Assembly (NCBI RefSeq): GCF_033441515.1
Contig: NZ_JAWQJT010000002.1
Span: 1,178,001 to 1,242,000, forward strand
Source of the DNA: Amycolatopsis solani
GTDB taxonomy: Bacteria > Actinomycetota > Actinomycetes > Mycobacteriales > Pseudonocardiaceae
DNA: 64,000 nucleotides
Direction: 5' to 3'
Position numbers and translations under genes: made by a program
The notes under the pieces: generated by a model
Seen by the model: the letters and a program-made list of their open reading frames with translations, nothing else
Databases searched by the model: none
What the model was told of the DNA's origin: nothing
Shown here: piece by piece, positions 16,923 to 26,602 of the stretch
Layout of the letters: every line of letters starts with the position of its first letter
Numbering within the stretch: position 1 is the stretch's first letter

Positions 16923-18533
16923 GTGGCCGCCGACCTGGTCCTGACCAACGCCGTCGTGTACACAGTGGACGCCGTGCGGCCGTGGGCGTCCGCGCTCGCG
17001 GTGTCCGGCGGGAAGATCGTCGCGCTCGAAGACGCCGAGCGCGGCCCGAAGACCGAGGTGGTCGACCTCGGCGGCGCGTTCGTCCTGCCGGGCCTGGTCG
17101 ACGTGCACAACCACCACGCGATGGCCGGGCGCGCCGAGCTGTTCGAGCTGACCTTCGGCGCGGACGCGAGCCTGGACGAGATCCTCGGCCTGGTCCGGGC
17201 GCGGGCGGCGACGCTCGGCCCGGACGAGTGGCTGACCGGCGGCGCGTGGGCGTCCACTTTGGTCTCGGCGCTGTCGACGACGGTGGCCCGGCGGGCACTG
17301 GACGACGCGGCGGGCGGCCGTCCGGTGTCCCTTTCGGACGACAGCAGGCACAACCGCTGGGTCAGCACCCGCGCGCTGGAGCTGGCCGGGATCACGGCGG
17401 GGACACCCGACCCGCCCGGCGGCGTGCTCGTCCGGGACGGCGGCGAACCCAGCGGGCTCCTGCTGGAGGCGGCCGGGGTGCTGGTGGAGCGGGTGACCGG
17501 CGCCCTGACCCCCGAGCAGCACCGCCGCGCGTCCCGGCGCGCGATCGAGATCCTGCACGGCTTCGGCGTCACGGCGTTCCAGGACGCCGGGGTCTCGACC
17601 GACATCCTGGGCGCGCTGCGGTCGCTGGACCTGGCCGGCGAACTCGACGCGTGGGTGGTGTCGTCCCTGCTGGTCAACGACCCGATCTTCGGCGTCGACC
17701 CGATCGGCGCGCCACTGCTGGAGGTGGCGGAGTCGTACCGGAGCCCGCACCACCGCCCGGACTTCGTGAAGATCTTCCTCGACGGCGTCCCGCCGACCCG
17801 CACGGCGGCGTTCCTCGAGCCGTACCTGCCGGACGAGACCCACGGCGGCTGCTTCCACGGATCGACGACGATGCCCCCGGCCGAGCTGACCGAGTGGCTG
17901 CTGACGGCCGCCGCGGCGGGCTTCTCGGCGAAGGTCCACTGCACGGGCGACGCTTCGGTGCGGCAGTTCCTGGACGCCGTCGCGAAGGTGCGGGCCGCGG
18001 GGTTCGCCGACACCCGGTTCCAGGTGGCGCACGGGCAGTTCGTGCACCCGGACGACCTGCCGCGGTTCGCCGAGCTGGGCGTGGCGGCGGACATCTCGCC
18101 GTTCCTGTGGGTCCCGGGCGTGATCCCGTCGGCGATCGCCGAGGTGCTGCCGGCTTCGCGTGCTTCGCGCATGCAGCCGAACCGGGCACTGCTCGACAGC
18201 GGTGCCCTGGTCGCGGGCGGGTCGGACTGGCCGGTGAGCGAGTCGCCGAACGCGTGGGAGGGGATCGCGGGCCTGGTCACCCGCGAGGACCCGTCCGGCC
18301 GCCGGCCGGGGGCGCTGTGGCCGGAGCAGGCGATCACCCTGGCGGAGGCGATCGAGGTGTTCACGCTGGGCGGGGCGCGGGCGTGCGGGCTGGACGACGT
18401 GACAGGGTCGCTGACGCCGGGCCGGTCGGCGGACTTCGTGGTGCTGGACCGCGATCCCTTCCGGACCACCGACGTGGCCGGCACGAAGGTGACCGAGACG
18501 TGGTTCGAGGGCCGGCGCGTGTTCGTGCGCTGA
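16923..18533 (+). CDS. YtcJ-like metal-dependent amidohydrolase
   Basis: A 536-residue amidohydrolase of the YtcJ/exoenzyme-regulator type. Motifs in order: N-terminal composite barrel, metal motif H-N-H-H at about 62-65 (GLVDVHNHH), FVKIFLDGVPP in mid-protein, VHCTGDASV, QVAHGQ and GGSDWPV near residue 430, with a C-terminal PGRSADFVVLDRDPF. Such enzymes cleave C-N bonds of amides or cyclic ureas, so it could release an amine from an N-acyl precursor for the oxidase; that is inference. GTG 16923 sits 3 bp after the moaF stop. A paralogue lies at 29077. Confidence 0.85.
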   Translation: MAADLVLTNAVVYTVDAVRPWASALAVSGGKIVALEDAERGPKTEVVDLGGAFVLPGLVDVHNHHAMAGRAELFELTFGADASLDEILGLVRARAATLGPDEWLTGGAWASTLVSALSTTVARRALDDAAGGRPVSLSDDSRHNRWVSTRALELAGITAGTPDPPGGVLVRDGGEPSGLLLEAAGVLVERVTGALTPEQHRRASRRAIEILHGFGVTAFQDAGVSTDILGALRSLDLAGELDAWVVSSLLVNDPIFGVDPIGAPLLEVAESYRSPHHRPDFVKIFLDGVPPTRTAAFLEPYLPDETHGGCFHGSTTMPPAELTEWLLTAAAAGFSAKVHCTGDASVRQFLDAVAKVRAAGFADTRFQVAHGQFVHPDDLPRFAELGVAADISPFLWVPGVIPSAIAEVLPASRASRMQPNRALLDSGALVAGGSDWPVSESPNAWEGIAGLVTREDPSGRRPGALWPEQAITLAEAIEVFTLGGARACGLDDVTGSLTPGRSADFVVLDRDPFRTTDVAGTKVTETWFEGRRVFVR

Positions 18534-18567
18534 CCGGCGCGCCCACTTTGCCGGAACCCCGGGCACG

Positions 18568-18626
18568 GATGTAGTGAATGACTCATTCCTGTCGTCCGAC
18601 GACAGGAATGAGTCATTCACTACATC
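18568..18626. terminator. 59-bp near-perfect palindrome (family C)
   Basis: Two 29-bp arms, exactly complementary, around a single C. The core is TGAATGACTCATTCCTGTC and its complement. It ends the amine oxidase operon, 35 bp after the amidohydrolase stop. Its TGAA...TTCCTGTC frame matches the palindrome at 5311 with a different 7-bp middle. An ATG inside opens a spurious frame. Confidence 0.75.
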
Positions 18627-18660
18627 GCCGGACCGGATCACCGGGCCCGACCACCCCGTG

Positions 18661-18689
18661 CTGTACTCGCGGGTACTTTCTCCTACACT
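18661..18689 (+). promoter_or_regulatory. predicted promoter of the TetR gene
   Basis: CTGTAC at 18661-18666 and TACACT at 18684-18689 with a 17-bp spacer. Two other promoters of the proposed regulon read CTGGAC-N17-TAGA(C/G)T. The -10 lies inside the operator at 18683-18694, implying autorepression. Confidence 0.5.
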
Positions 18690-18694
18690 GGTAG
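18683..18694. promoter_or_regulatory. TetR operator site 1 (CTAC-N4-GTAG)
   Basis: CTAC-ACTG-GTAG followed by AGAAA, 25 bp upstream of the TetR start. It overlaps a second inverted repeat CACTGGT-N6-ACCAGTG (18686-18705). The same CTAC-N4-GTAG-A-rich pattern occurs at 21240, 21315, 28329 and, with one mismatch, 30399. Confidence 0.65.
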
Positions 18695-18718
18695 AGAAAC
18701 CAGTGCGGGAGGTGCCGG

Positions 18719-19306
18719 GTGCCCAAGATCATCGACCACGACCAGCGGCGCAGCGACATCGTCGACGTCACCTGGGACCTCATCGTGCGCGGCGGGATCG
18801 AAGCCGCCACCATGCGGGAGATCGCCGCCGCGGCCGGGTTCGCCAACGGGGCGCTCAAGCTGTACTTCCCCAGCAAGGAAGACATCATCGCGGCCACCTA
18901 CGAGCGAGCGCTCGACATGATGCGGCAGTACGTCGAGCTCGACGGGCTCCGGGGGATCACCGCGCTGCGCGAACTCTGCGTGTCGTCCATGCCGATCGAC
19001 GACGAGCGGATCACCGCCGGACGGGTGCTGCTGATCTTCTGGCAGATGTCGCTGGGCAACCGGACCATGCACGACAAGTACCTCGAGCACGTCCGCGAGT
19101 GGCGCGGGCTGCTCCACCGCTTCCTCGCCGAAGGCCGCGAAGACGGCGAGATCGTCACGAAGACCCCCGACGAGCAGATCGTCGACGAGATCGTCCTGCT
19201 GAACGCCGGCGCCAACGTGATGAGCCTGGTGGCGGGTGAGTTCTCCACGATCGACCTCCAGCACCGGCACCTGGAGTCGCTCTTGGACCGCCTCACCCGC
19301 CCCTGA
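18719..19306 (+). CDS. TetR family repressor of the adjacent regulon
   Basis: A 195-residue TetR-type repressor. The helix-turn-helix is at about residues 22-52 (TMREIAAAAGFANGALKLYFPSKEDI), and the rest is a helical ligand pocket. GTG 18719 has GGGAGGTG at 18707-18714 as ribosome-binding site. It lies at the edge of a 14-kb catabolic region in which every divergent promoter carries the same operator as its own promoter, so it is the best candidate for the regulon repressor. The inducer is unknown; a pathway intermediate is likely. It is convergent with the esterase at 19310, 3 bp away. Confidence 0.85.
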   Translation: MPKIIDHDQRRSDIVDVTWDLIVRGGIEAATMREIAAAAGFANGALKLYFPSKEDIIAATYERALDMMRQYVELDGLRGITALRELCVSSMPIDDERITAGRVLLIFWQMSLGNRTMHDKYLEHVREWRGLLHRFLAEGREDGEIVTKTPDEQIVDEIVLLNAGANVMSLVAGEFSTIDLQHRHLESLLDRLTRP

Positions 19307-19309
19307 CCC

Positions 19310-20239
19310 TCAGGCGAAGATCCCCTTCAGGTACGCCGCCACCTCGGCGTGCGACCGCGGGGACGCCGGCAGATCCGGGTACAGCCCGTAGAACCCGTGG
19401 ATCTGGCCCTCGTACCGGTGCACGTCCACCGCCACCCCCGCCGCGGACAGTTGCCGGGCGAACGCCTCCCCTTCGTCGCGCAGGACGTCGTACTCCGCCG
19501 TCAGCACCAGTGCCGGGGGCAGGCCCGACAGGTCACGGGACCGCGAAGGCAGCACGTACGGGTCGTCCGGCGCCGCCGGGGCGTACTGGGCGAAGAAGAA
19601 CCGCATCGCGTCGGCCGTCATGCCGTAGCCGGTCGCGTAGTCCACATAGGACTGGTGACCGTCGTCCGGGTGGCCGGACACCGGGCAGATCAGCACCTGC
19701 GCGGCGATCGGCGGGCCGCCGCGGTCGCGAGCCATCAGTGAGACCACTGTGGACAGGTTGCCGCCGGCGCTCTCCCCGCCCACCGCGATCCGCGTCGGCG
19801 AAACCGCGGGCCCGGCGCCGCCCGCGGCCAGCCATTCCACCACCGCGTAGCAGTCCGACGGCGCGGCCGGGTACGGGTGCTCGGGCGCGAGGCGGTACTC
19901 GACCGCCGCCACCGCGACCGACGCCGCCGCGCACACCGCCCGCGACGCGACCTCGTTCTCGTCGATCGAGCCGATCGTCCAGCCACCGCCGTGGATCCAG
20001 ACGAACGCCGGGACCGGACCGGCCACCTCTGGCAGGTACAGCCGGACACGCAGGGGACCACCCGGACCCGGCACCCAGTGGTCGGCCACCGACGCGACCG
20101 CCGCCGCCGGACCCGGCGCGGGCCGGGCGGCGGCGAACGCCGCCCGCAGCTCCACCGCCGTGAGCGGACGCTCGGGCGAGGGTGCCGACGCCGCCCGGTC
20201 CAGCAGTTCCCGCACGGCCGGGTCCAGGCCCGCGCTCAC
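19310..20239 (-). CDS. alpha/beta hydrolase, hormone-sensitive lipase family
   Basis: A 309-residue esterase with the oxyanion motif HGGGW at 83-87, nucleophile Ser157 in GGESAGG, Asp251 in EYDVLRDEG and His281 in IHGFYG: a complete catalytic triad. These enzymes cleave short-chain or aromatic esters in the cytoplasm. GTG 20239 overlaps the stop of the methyltransferase-like gene by 4 bp, so both are transcribed from the operator-controlled promoter at 21237-21265. It may remove acyl groups from an imported substrate. A second family member lies at 32484. Confidence 0.88.
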   Translation of the reverse strand: MSAGLDPAVRELLDRAASAPSPERPLTAVELRAAFAAARPAPGPAAAVASVADHWVPGPGGPLRVRLYLPEVAGPVPAFVWIHGGGWTIGSIDENEVASRAVCAAASVAVAAVEYRLAPEHPYPAAPSDCYAVVEWLAAGGAGPAVSPTRIAVGGESAGGNLSTVVSLMARDRGGPPIAAQVLICPVSGHPDDGHQSYVDYATGYGMTADAMRFFFAQYAPAAPDDPYVLPSRSRDLSGLPPALVLTAEYDVLRDEGEAFARQLSAAGVAVDVHRYEGQIHGFYGLYPDLPASPRSHAEVAAYLKGIFA

Positions 20240-21210
20240 ACCGCCTCCGCGACCAGCACCCGCGGCGAGCCCGGCAGCGTCAGCCGGTCCACCGGGCGCC
20301 AGCCGGCCTCGGCCAGCCAGCCGCGGACGTCGGCCTCCGGGTACACCACCGTGCCGTCGATGACCAGGTACTCCCCCGCGTGCAGTGCGTCGAGCGCCCG
20401 CGGCGATGCGTCGTCGTCCAGGAAGAAGTCGAGCAGCAGCAACCGCGCGCCCGGCGCCGCCGCGGCCCGCGCGTGGCGCAGGATCGTCCGGTTCTCACCG
20501 GCGGAGAACCGGTGGACGACGTGGTTCACCATCACCAGGTCGAACTCGCCCGAAGGCTCGGCCTCGGGGGTCGCCGCGCCGGCGACCGTCGCCCGGTCCG
20601 CGAACTCCGCGACCGCTTCGGTGACCGACGGGACCGACCGCGGGTCGTAGACGAACGTCGCCCGCAGCACGTCGTTCGCGCGCAACGCCTGCAGCGCGAA
20701 TTCGGCCGAGAGGCCCCCCAGGTCCAGGAGGTTTTTGTACCCACCGAAGTCGAATGCGCCCGCCAGCATCCGGGCGTGTAGGGCGTTATACACCATGACC
20801 CCGCCGAGGAAGGTGTCCCAGCGGTCGCCGGTGAGGTCGAGCTCGCCGGGTTCACCGGTGTCGGTGGTGTGCGGGAACTGCTGCCAGTGGGGGTAGCTGA
20901 TCGTCTCGAGGAAGGTCAGGAAGGGCGCGAGGTCCAGACCTTCCCCGCCGAAGTACGCGGCGGTGTCCTTGGTCAGCGCGTACCGGCCGTCCACGCGGGA
21001 CAGCAGGCCGAGCGCGGCGAGGGCGTCCCCCAGGATCCGGACGGTCTTTTCGGGCCGGCCGGTGCGCCCGGCCAGCTCCCCCGCCGCGAGCGGACCGGCC
21101 GCCAGCGCGGGGAAAAGGCCGATGCGGTTGGCGGCGAAGAGCTGCTGGGCGGCCATGTAGCCGACCGCGATGTCCACGATCCGTTCGGGCGTGGCGGGTC
21201 TGGTCGTCAC
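20236..21210 (-). CDS. O-methyltransferase-like protein with degenerate SAM motif
   Basis: A 324-residue protein of the small-molecule O-methyltransferase family: an N-terminal winged-helix dimerisation domain (residues about 10-95) and a Rossmann-like C-terminal domain. Motif I, usually D-x-G-G-G-x-G, reads LLDLGGLSAEFA, lacking the last glycines, and the NVLHDW-type block reads NHVVHRFSAGEN. SAM binding may be weakened; the protein could be a non-methylating relative, such as those doing hydroxylation or decarboxylation. GTG 21210 has AAAGGAGGA upstream. It is first gene of an operon with the esterase and carries operator site 2. Confidence 0.75.
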   Translation of the reverse strand: MTTRPATPERIVDIAVGYMAAQQLFAANRIGLFPALAAGPLAAGELAGRTGRPEKTVRILGDALAALGLLSRVDGRYALTKDTAAYFGGEGLDLAPFLTFLETISYPHWQQFPHTTDTGEPGELDLTGDRWDTFLGGVMVYNALHARMLAGAFDFGGYKNLLDLGGLSAEFALQALRANDVLRATFVYDPRSVPSVTEAVAEFADRATVAGAATPEAEPSGEFDLVMVNHVVHRFSAGENRTILRHARAAAAPGARLLLLDFFLDDDASPRALDALHAGEYLVIDGTVVYPEADVRGWLAEAGWRPVDRLTLPGSPRVLVAEAV

Positions 21211-21236
21211 GTCGTCCTCCTTTGTTCGACGCGGAC

Positions 21237-21265
21237 ACTCTACATCCGTAGATAAAAGAGTCCAG
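21237..21265 (-). promoter_or_regulatory. promoter of the methyltransferase-esterase operon with TetR operator site 2
   Basis: On the minus strand, CTGGAC (21265-21260), a 17-bp spacer and TAGAGT (21242-21237). The operator CTAC-ATCC-GTAG at 21240-21251 covers the -10 element. The predicted leader of about 20 nt holds an AAAGGAGGA ribosome-binding site. Confidence 0.6.
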
Positions 21266-21314
21266 CGTCGAATTTTCCCCGCGCAGCAACAGAAAGCCGT
21301 GATGTTTCAACTTC

Positions 21315-21371
21315 CTACGTTTGTAGAATAAAACCATTGACACCACCTCCGGCCAGTGTCAACATGCGTAG
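21315..21371 (+). promoter_or_regulatory. promoter region of the peptide-type ABC operon with TetR operator site 3
   Basis: CTAC-GTTT-GTAG followed by AATAAAA at 21315-21326, and a weaker copy CAAC-ATGC-GTAG at 21360-21371, centred 45 bp apart. Between them TTGACA (21337-21342) with a 17-bp spacer to CAACAT (21360-21365) forms a likely promoter, the second site overlapping its -10. Confidence 0.5.
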
Positions 21372-21438
21372 AACTACCCCTGCCGGTGCCCGGCAGTCCG
21401 GCCCGCCCCTTCGCGGCGGGCGCGAGGAAGGGGAATCC

Positions 21439-23175
21439 ATGACGCTGCTCGAAATCCGGGAGCTCACCGTCGGCGTCGTCACCGACGGGACCGAGCGCGA
21501 ACTCGTGCGGGAGCTCTCCCTCGATCTCGCGCAAGGGCGGACGCTCTGCGTGGTCGGCGAGTCCGGCAGCGGCAAGACCGTGACCGCCCTGTCGATCATC
21601 CGCCTGCTCGAGTTCGTCGCCCCCGTCCGCACGCGCGGCGAGATCGCGCTCGACGGCGTGGACCTCACGCGGTTGCCCGCCGACGCGATGCGCGCCTACC
21701 GCGGCCCGCGGATCGGCATGATCTTCCAGGAGGCCCTCGACTCCCTCAACCCGAGCCGCCGCGTCGGCGGGCAGCTGGCCGAGGCCTACCGCGAGCCCGG
21801 GTCGCTGCCCGGTCAGGCCGCCCGGCGCGGCAGCCCGCTGCGCAAGCGGGCCGAAGCCAAGGCCCGGCGGCTGCTGACCGAGGTCGGGCTCACCGACACC
21901 GACCGGATCCTGCGGCTGTACCCGCACCAGATGTCCGGCGGCATGCAGCAGCGCGTGATGATCGCGCTCGCCCTGATGGCCGACCCCGACCTGCTCATCG
22001 CCGACGAACCGACCACCGCCCTCGACGTCACCACACAGGCGGAGATCCTCACGCTCTTCGACCGCGTGCGCCGCGACCACAGCACGGCGTGCGTGTTCAT
22101 CACCCACGACATGGGGGTCGCCGCGCAGGTCGCCGACCGGATCGCGGTGATGTACCGCGGCCGGCTGGTCGAGGTGGGCTCCCGGGACGACGTCCTGACC
22201 CGGCCGAAGCACCCCTACACCCGGGCGCTGCTCGGGTGCGTGCCGCAGCTGGGCGTCAGCCGCCGCGACGGCTTCCCGACCATCTCCCCCGCTCGGCTCG
22301 AAGCGGCGATGGCGGGTGAAGTGACCGAAGCCGTGGAAACCCGCGCGCTCAAGCCCCGTCCCGAGCGGGACCACGACGGGCCGCCGCTGACCATCACCGC
22401 CGTGTCCCAAGTGTACGGACGAAAAGGACGCCGGATCGAAGCCGTCCGGGACGTCTCCCTCGAGATCCCGCCCGGCGAGTTCTTCGGGCTGGTCGGCGAA
22501 TCCGGCTCCGGCAAGTCCACGCTCGGCCGGCTGGTGACCGCGCTCGAACCACCGGCGTCGGGGACCATCGCCTTCGGCGCGCACGGGATCACGCCCACCG
22601 GGCTGGTCGGGGACGAACGCGCGTTCCGCCGCCGCGTCCAGCTCATCTTCCAGGACCCGCAGAGTTCCCTCGACCCCCGCCACACCGCGGCGCGGATCAT
22701 CGCCGAGCCGCTGAAGGAGCTGACCCCGCTGCGCGGCGCCGAGCTCGACCGGCGGGTGGCCGACCTGATCGACGAAGTCGGCCTGCCGAAGGACTCCGCC
22801 GGGAAACTGCCCTCGCAGCTGTCCGGCGGCCAGCGCCAGCGCGTCTCCATCGCGCGGGCGATCGCGGCCGGGCCCGAGCTGATCGTCGCCGACGAGCCGA
22901 CGTCGGCACTCGACGTCTCCGTGCAGGGCCAGGTGCTCAACCTGCTGCTGGACCTGCGCCGCACTCGCACGCTGAGCCTGCTGTTCATCACCCACAACCT
23001 CAGCCTCGTGCTGTCGGTCGCCGACCGCGTCGGCGTGATGTACCGCGGCGAGCTGATCGAAACCGGGACACCGGAAGAGATCCGGCTCTCCCCGCGGCAC
23101 GACTACACCCGGCGGCTGCTCGCCGCCAACCCCGATCTGCCCGCCCTCCCCCACACAGGATCGACGCGCCCATGA
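21439..23175 (+). CDS. fused double ATPase of an oligopeptide-type ABC importer, DppD-DppF
   Basis: A 578-residue protein with two ATPase domains that usually come as separate subunits. Domain 1 has Walker A GESGSGKT, signature MSGGMQQR and DEPTTALDV. Domain 2 has [16 protein letters not shown] and DEPTSALDV. Each ends with the HDYTRRLL or HPYTRALL tail typical of DppD/DppF. ATG 21439 with AGGAAGGGG upstream is chosen over the in-frame ATG at 21337. It is first gene of a five-gene operon with 4-bp overlaps through dppC. Besides peptides, such importers take up glycosides, amines and opines, so the cargo is open. Confidence 0.88.
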   Translation: MTLLEIRELTVGVVTDGTERELVRELSLDLAQGRTLCVVGESGSGKTVTALSIIRLLEFVAPVRTRGEIALDGVDLTRLPADAMRAYRGPRIGMIFQEALDSLNPSRRVGGQLAEAYREPGSLPGQAARRGSPLRKRAEAKARRLLTEVGLTDTDRILRLYPHQMSGGMQQRVMIALALMADPDLLIADEPTTALDVTTQAEILTLFDRVRRDHSTACVFITHDMGVAAQVADRIAVMYRGRLVEVGSRDDVLTRPKHPYTRALLGCVPQLGVSRRDGFPTISPARLEAAMAGEVTEAVETRALKPRPERDHDGPPLTITAVSQVYGRKGRRIEAVRDVSLEIPPGEFFGLVGESGSGKSTLGRLVTALEPPASGTIAFGAHGITPTGLVGDERAFRRRVQLIFQDPQSSLDPRHTAARIIAEPLKELTPLRGAELDRRVADLIDEVGLPKDSAGKLPSQLSGGQRQRVSIARAIAAGPELIVADEPTSALDVSVQGQVLNLLLDLRRTRTLSLLFITHNLSLVLSVADRVGVMYRGELIETGTPEEIRLSPRHDYTRRLLAANPDLPALPHTGSTRP

Positions 23176-24749
23176 AGAGAACCCCTTTGCTCGCCGCCCT
23201 CGCCGCCGCGGCCACGCTGCTCGCCGGCTGCATGGGGAGCGCCGGCACCACGACGGCCGCCGACGGGCCACCGGTCCGCGGCGGCACCCTCACCGTCGCC
23301 GTCCCCACCGATCCGCAGTCGCTCGACATGGTCGCCAACCCCGGCCAGGTGACCGCCCAGATCGGCAACATGATGTACGAGAAGCTGTTCGAGGTCGACC
23401 AGCACTTCGTCGCCCGGCCGATGCTCGTCGACACGTTCACCACCAGCCCGGACCGGCTCGCCTACACGTTCAAGCTGCGCCAGGGCGTCACCTTCCAGGA
23501 CGGCAACCCGCTGACGGCGAACGACGTCATCGCGAGCCTCCAGCGGTGGCAGAAGAGCCACCGCACCGGGCAGCTCGTCACCCCGGACATCGACGCCATC
23601 ACCGCACCGGACCCGGCGACGGTGAACGTCAAGCTCAAGCGGCCGCGCTACCCGCTGATCGACGAGCTGGCCGGCGCGGGCACCGAGATCTACGAGGCGA
23701 AGAACCTCGCCGGCCTGCCCGCGACCGGGTTCGGCCAGGACAAGGCGATCGGCACCGGCCCGTACAAGCTGAAGAGCTGGGACATCGGCCAGCAGCTGGT
23801 GCTGGAGCGCTACGACGGATACCGGTCGCGGTCCGAAGAGGACTGGGGCGGCCAGGCCGGGGCCAAGCACGCCTACCTCGACACCGTCGTGTACAAGGTC
23901 GTCGGCGACCAGGACGCGCTGATCAACGGCCTGCAGACCGGCCAGTGGGACCACGCCATGCCGGCCAACGACCAGTACGAACAGCTCAAGGCCAACCCGA
24001 ACCTCGTGGTGCACAACCTGCCGGGCGGCAACGAAAACGTCGTCATCCCCAACTTCAACCCCGGCTCGAAGTTCGCCGACCCCCGCGCGCGGCAGGCGCT
24101 CAACCTGCTGCTCGACAAGCCCGCCATCAACGCGGCGACCGGTGGCAGCAAGGACCTGACCCTCGAGACCGGCGCGTTCGCCTCGCCGGACAACAAGGCG
24201 TCCTACTCGACCGCCGGTGAAGACGTCTACAAACAGCACGACCCAGCCCGCGCGAAGGAACTGCTCGCCGAAGCCGGGATCACCGCCGGGGCGACGATCC
24301 ACATCGTCACCACCAACTCCTACCCCGAGTTCGGCAAGTGGGCGGTGCTCATCCAGGACGCGCTGGGGAAGATCGGGCTGCAGACCAAGATCGACACGTT
24401 CGACTTCGCCACCATGCTCGGCACCCTGACCAAGGACCCGGGCGGCTGGGACATCACGACGCTGTTCTTCGACTCGTCGCTGACTTCGCCCGCCCAGATG
24501 CCCGCGCTCACCCTCGGCACGCTCAACGGCTCGTCGTCGCCGGAGCTGGACGGCCTGATGGCCGAGTTCAACGCCTCGGCGACACCCGAGCAGGCGAAGG
24601 CCGTCATCGACAAGCTCCAGGCGTTCACCTGGAAGCAGCTTTCGGTGATCACGCTGAGCCAGTCCCGGCTCTACGCCGCCTACACCCCGCGGCTCAAGGG
24701 GTACGGCGACTTCTACCGGGTCTTCTGGAACGCCTGGCTGGCCGCATGA
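23172..24749 (+). CDS. ABC transporter substrate-binding lipoprotein, SBP family 5
   Basis: A 525-residue extracellular binding protein of the peptide/nickel class. It has a signal peptide and lipobox LLAGC, with the lipidated cysteine at residue 20. It carries the class signature in [22 protein letters not shown] and two large lobes. ATG 23172 overlaps the ATPase stop (ATGA). It determines the importer's specificity, but sequence alone does not tell the ligand. Confidence 0.88.
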   Translation: MKRTPLLAALAAAATLLAGCMGSAGTTTAADGPPVRGGTLTVAVPTDPQSLDMVANPGQVTAQIGNMMYEKLFEVDQHFVARPMLVDTFTTSPDRLAYTFKLRQGVTFQDGNPLTANDVIASLQRWQKSHRTGQLVTPDIDAITAPDPATVNVKLKRPRYPLIDELAGAGTEIYEAKNLAGLPATGFGQDKAIGTGPYKLKSWDIGQQLVLERYDGYRSRSEEDWGGQAGAKHAYLDTVVYKVVGDQDALINGLQTGQWDHAMPANDQYEQLKANPNLVVHNLPGGNENVVIPNFNPGSKFADPRARQALNLLLDKPAINAATGGSKDLTLETGAFASPDNKASYSTAGEDVYKQHDPARAKELLAEAGITAGATIHIVTTNSYPEFGKWAVLIQDALGKIGLQTKIDTFDFATMLGTLTKDPGGWDITTLFFDSSLTSPAQMPALTLGTLNGSSSPELDGLMAEFNASATPEQAKAVIDKLQAFTWKQLSVITLSQSRLYAAYTPRLKGYGDFYRVFWNAWLAA

Positions 24750-25690
24750 CCGGGGTGCTGCTGCGCCGGCTGCGCGACCTGGTGATCATCCTGGTCATCG
24801 TCGGGACGATGATGTTCTTCGTCATCCGGCTGATCCCGGGCGACCCGGCGCAGGCCATCCTCGGCCCGACCGCGCGCCCGGCCGACGTCGCCGCGCTGCG
24901 GTCGAGCATGGGCCTGGACGGCTCGCTCTGGCAGCAGTACCTGAGCTGGGCCGGCCACGTGCTGCGCGGCGACTTCGGCACGTCGATCACCTACCACCAG
25001 CCGGTCCTCGACGTCGTCGCCGCGCACATCGTGCCGACGCTGACCCTGGCCGTGCTGTCCACGGTGATCAGCTTCTTCCTGTCGGTCGCGATCACGGCGT
25101 GGCAGGCGGTGTCGCCGCGCAACCCGGTGGCCCGCGGCCTCGACCGGCTGTCCTCACTCGGCATGGCGATGCCGGACTTCTGGATCTCGCTCGTGCTCGT
25201 GCTCGTGTTCTCGGTGACGCTGCGCTGGTTCCCCTCGAGTGGCTACCACGACCTGCTGACCGACCCGGTGGCCGCGGTGCCCGCGCTGGTGCTGCCGGTG
25301 ACCGTGCTGGTCATCGGGCAGACGGCGCTGTTCGTGCTCACCCTGCGCGAGAGCGTGCTCGGCGAGCTGCCGCTGGCCTACCTGCGCACCGCGCGCGTCA
25401 AGGGCCTGCCCGAACGGCGGGTGCTGCTCGAGCACGTGCTGCCGAACGCGCTGATGCCGCTGATCACGCAGCTGGGCAGCAACTTCGCCATGCTGGTCGG
25501 CGGGATCGTCATCATCGAGTCGATCTTCGTCGTGCCGGGGCTCGGCCACCTGCTCATGGGTGCGGTGTCCACTCGGGACTTCCCGCTCATCCAGGGCGTG
25601 ACGTTGTTCGTCGCGGTGCTGTTCGTCGTGGTCAACCTGCTGGTCGACCTGTCCTACGCGCTGCTCGACCCGAAGGTGCGTGTCTCATGA
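24746..25690 (+). CDS. ABC transporter permease, DppB type
   Basis: A 314-residue membrane protein with six predicted helices. The N-terminal VIRLIPGDPAQAILG is the DppB signature, and the coupling helix region reads AYLRTARVKGLPERRVLLEHVLPNALMP (EAA-like loop that docks on the ATPase). ATG 24746 overlaps the binding-protein stop by 4 bp, and the gene's own stop overlaps the DppC start. Confidence 0.9.
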   Translation: MTGVLLRRLRDLVIILVIVGTMMFFVIRLIPGDPAQAILGPTARPADVAALRSSMGLDGSLWQQYLSWAGHVLRGDFGTSITYHQPVLDVVAAHIVPTLTLAVLSTVISFFLSVAITAWQAVSPRNPVARGLDRLSSLGMAMPDFWISLVLVLVFSVTLRWFPSSGYHDLLTDPVAAVPALVLPVTVLVIGQTALFVLTLRESVLGELPLAYLRTARVKGLPERRVLLEHVLPNALMPLITQLGSNFAMLVGGIVIIESIFVVPGLGHLLMGAVSTRDFPLIQGVTLFVAVLFVVVNLLVDLSYALLDPKVRVS

Positions 25691-26592
25691 GCCTGGCCGT
25701 CGCCGAACCCGCGTCCACTGTGGATACTCCCCCGCCGCGACGTGCGGGCCGGGCCTTCCGGCGCAATCGCACCTTGGTCGTCAGCTCGGTCCTGCTCGGC
25801 CTGATCGTGCTCGCCGTGGTCGTACTGCCGTTCTTCCTGCCGAGCGTCAGCGCGACCGACCCGGTGCACCGGCTGCTCCCGCCGTCGGGCGCGCACCCGC
25901 TCGGCACCGACTCCTTCGGCCGGGACGTCCTCGCCCGGCTGGTGTCCGGCGGCCGCGCCTCGCTGGGGCTGTCCGCGCTGATCACGCTGTGCGCCGCCTT
26001 CTCCGGCATGGTGATCGGCCTGGTCAGCGGCTTCTTCCGGGCCGCGGACGCGGTGCTGATGCGGCTGATGGACGCGTGGATGTCCTTCCCGGCCATCATC
26101 CTCGCGATGGCGCTGGCCATCGCGCTCGGTGCGAGCATCTGGACCGAGCTGATCGCGCTGACGGTGATCTTCACGCCGTTCACCGCCCGCGTCATCCGCA
26201 GCCGGGTGCTCGGCATCGCCGGGCGCCAGTACATCGGCGCCGCCCGCGTGTCCGGGATGAGCCGCGGCAAGATCCTGCTGGTGCACGTGTTCCCCAACGT
26301 GCTGCCGATGGCGCTGGTCCAGGTCGTCATCCTCGCCGCGGCCGCGATGCTGGTCGACGGCGCGATGAGCTTCCTCGGCCTCGGCATCGCCCCGCCCACC
26401 CCGACCTGGGGGAACATGATCGCCGAAGGCCGGTCGTACCTGGTGGTCGCGCCGTGGCTGGTCGTGGTGCCGGGCGTGACGATCATGCTTTGCGTGCTCC
26501 TGCTCAACCTCATCGGCTCCGCGCTGCGGGTCGCCGTCGACGCCCGGGCCCGCACGCTCGGCGAACTGCAGCGGCTGCGCCGTTCCTCCTGA
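25687..26592 (+). CDS. ABC transporter permease, DppC type
   Basis: A 301-residue partner permease. A cytoplasmic N-terminus rich in basic residues precedes the first helix (LVVSSVLLGLIVLAVVVLPFF), followed by the HPLGTDSFGRDVLARLVSGGRASL motif of DppC proteins and an EAA-like loop YIGAARVSGMSRGKILLVHVFPN. ATG 25687 overlaps the DppB stop. Confidence 0.9.
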   Translation: MSLAVAEPASTVDTPPPRRAGRAFRRNRTLVVSSVLLGLIVLAVVVLPFFLPSVSATDPVHRLLPPSGAHPLGTDSFGRDVLARLVSGGRASLGLSALITLCAAFSGMVIGLVSGFFRAADAVLMRLMDAWMSFPAIILAMALAIALGASIWTELIALTVIFTPFTARVIRSRVLGIAGRQYIGAARVSGMSRGKILLVHVFPNVLPMALVQVVILAAAAMLVDGAMSFLGLGIAPPTPTWGNMIAEGRSYLVVAPWLVVVPGVTIMLCVLLLNLIGSALRVAVDARARTLGELQRLRRSS

Positions 26593-26602
26593 AGGGATCT
26601 CC

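Noticed and set aside
18574..19239. A frame starting MNDSFLSSDDRNESF inside the family C palindrome
   Set aside because: The start is produced by the palindrome itself and the rest is out of frame with the TetR gene.
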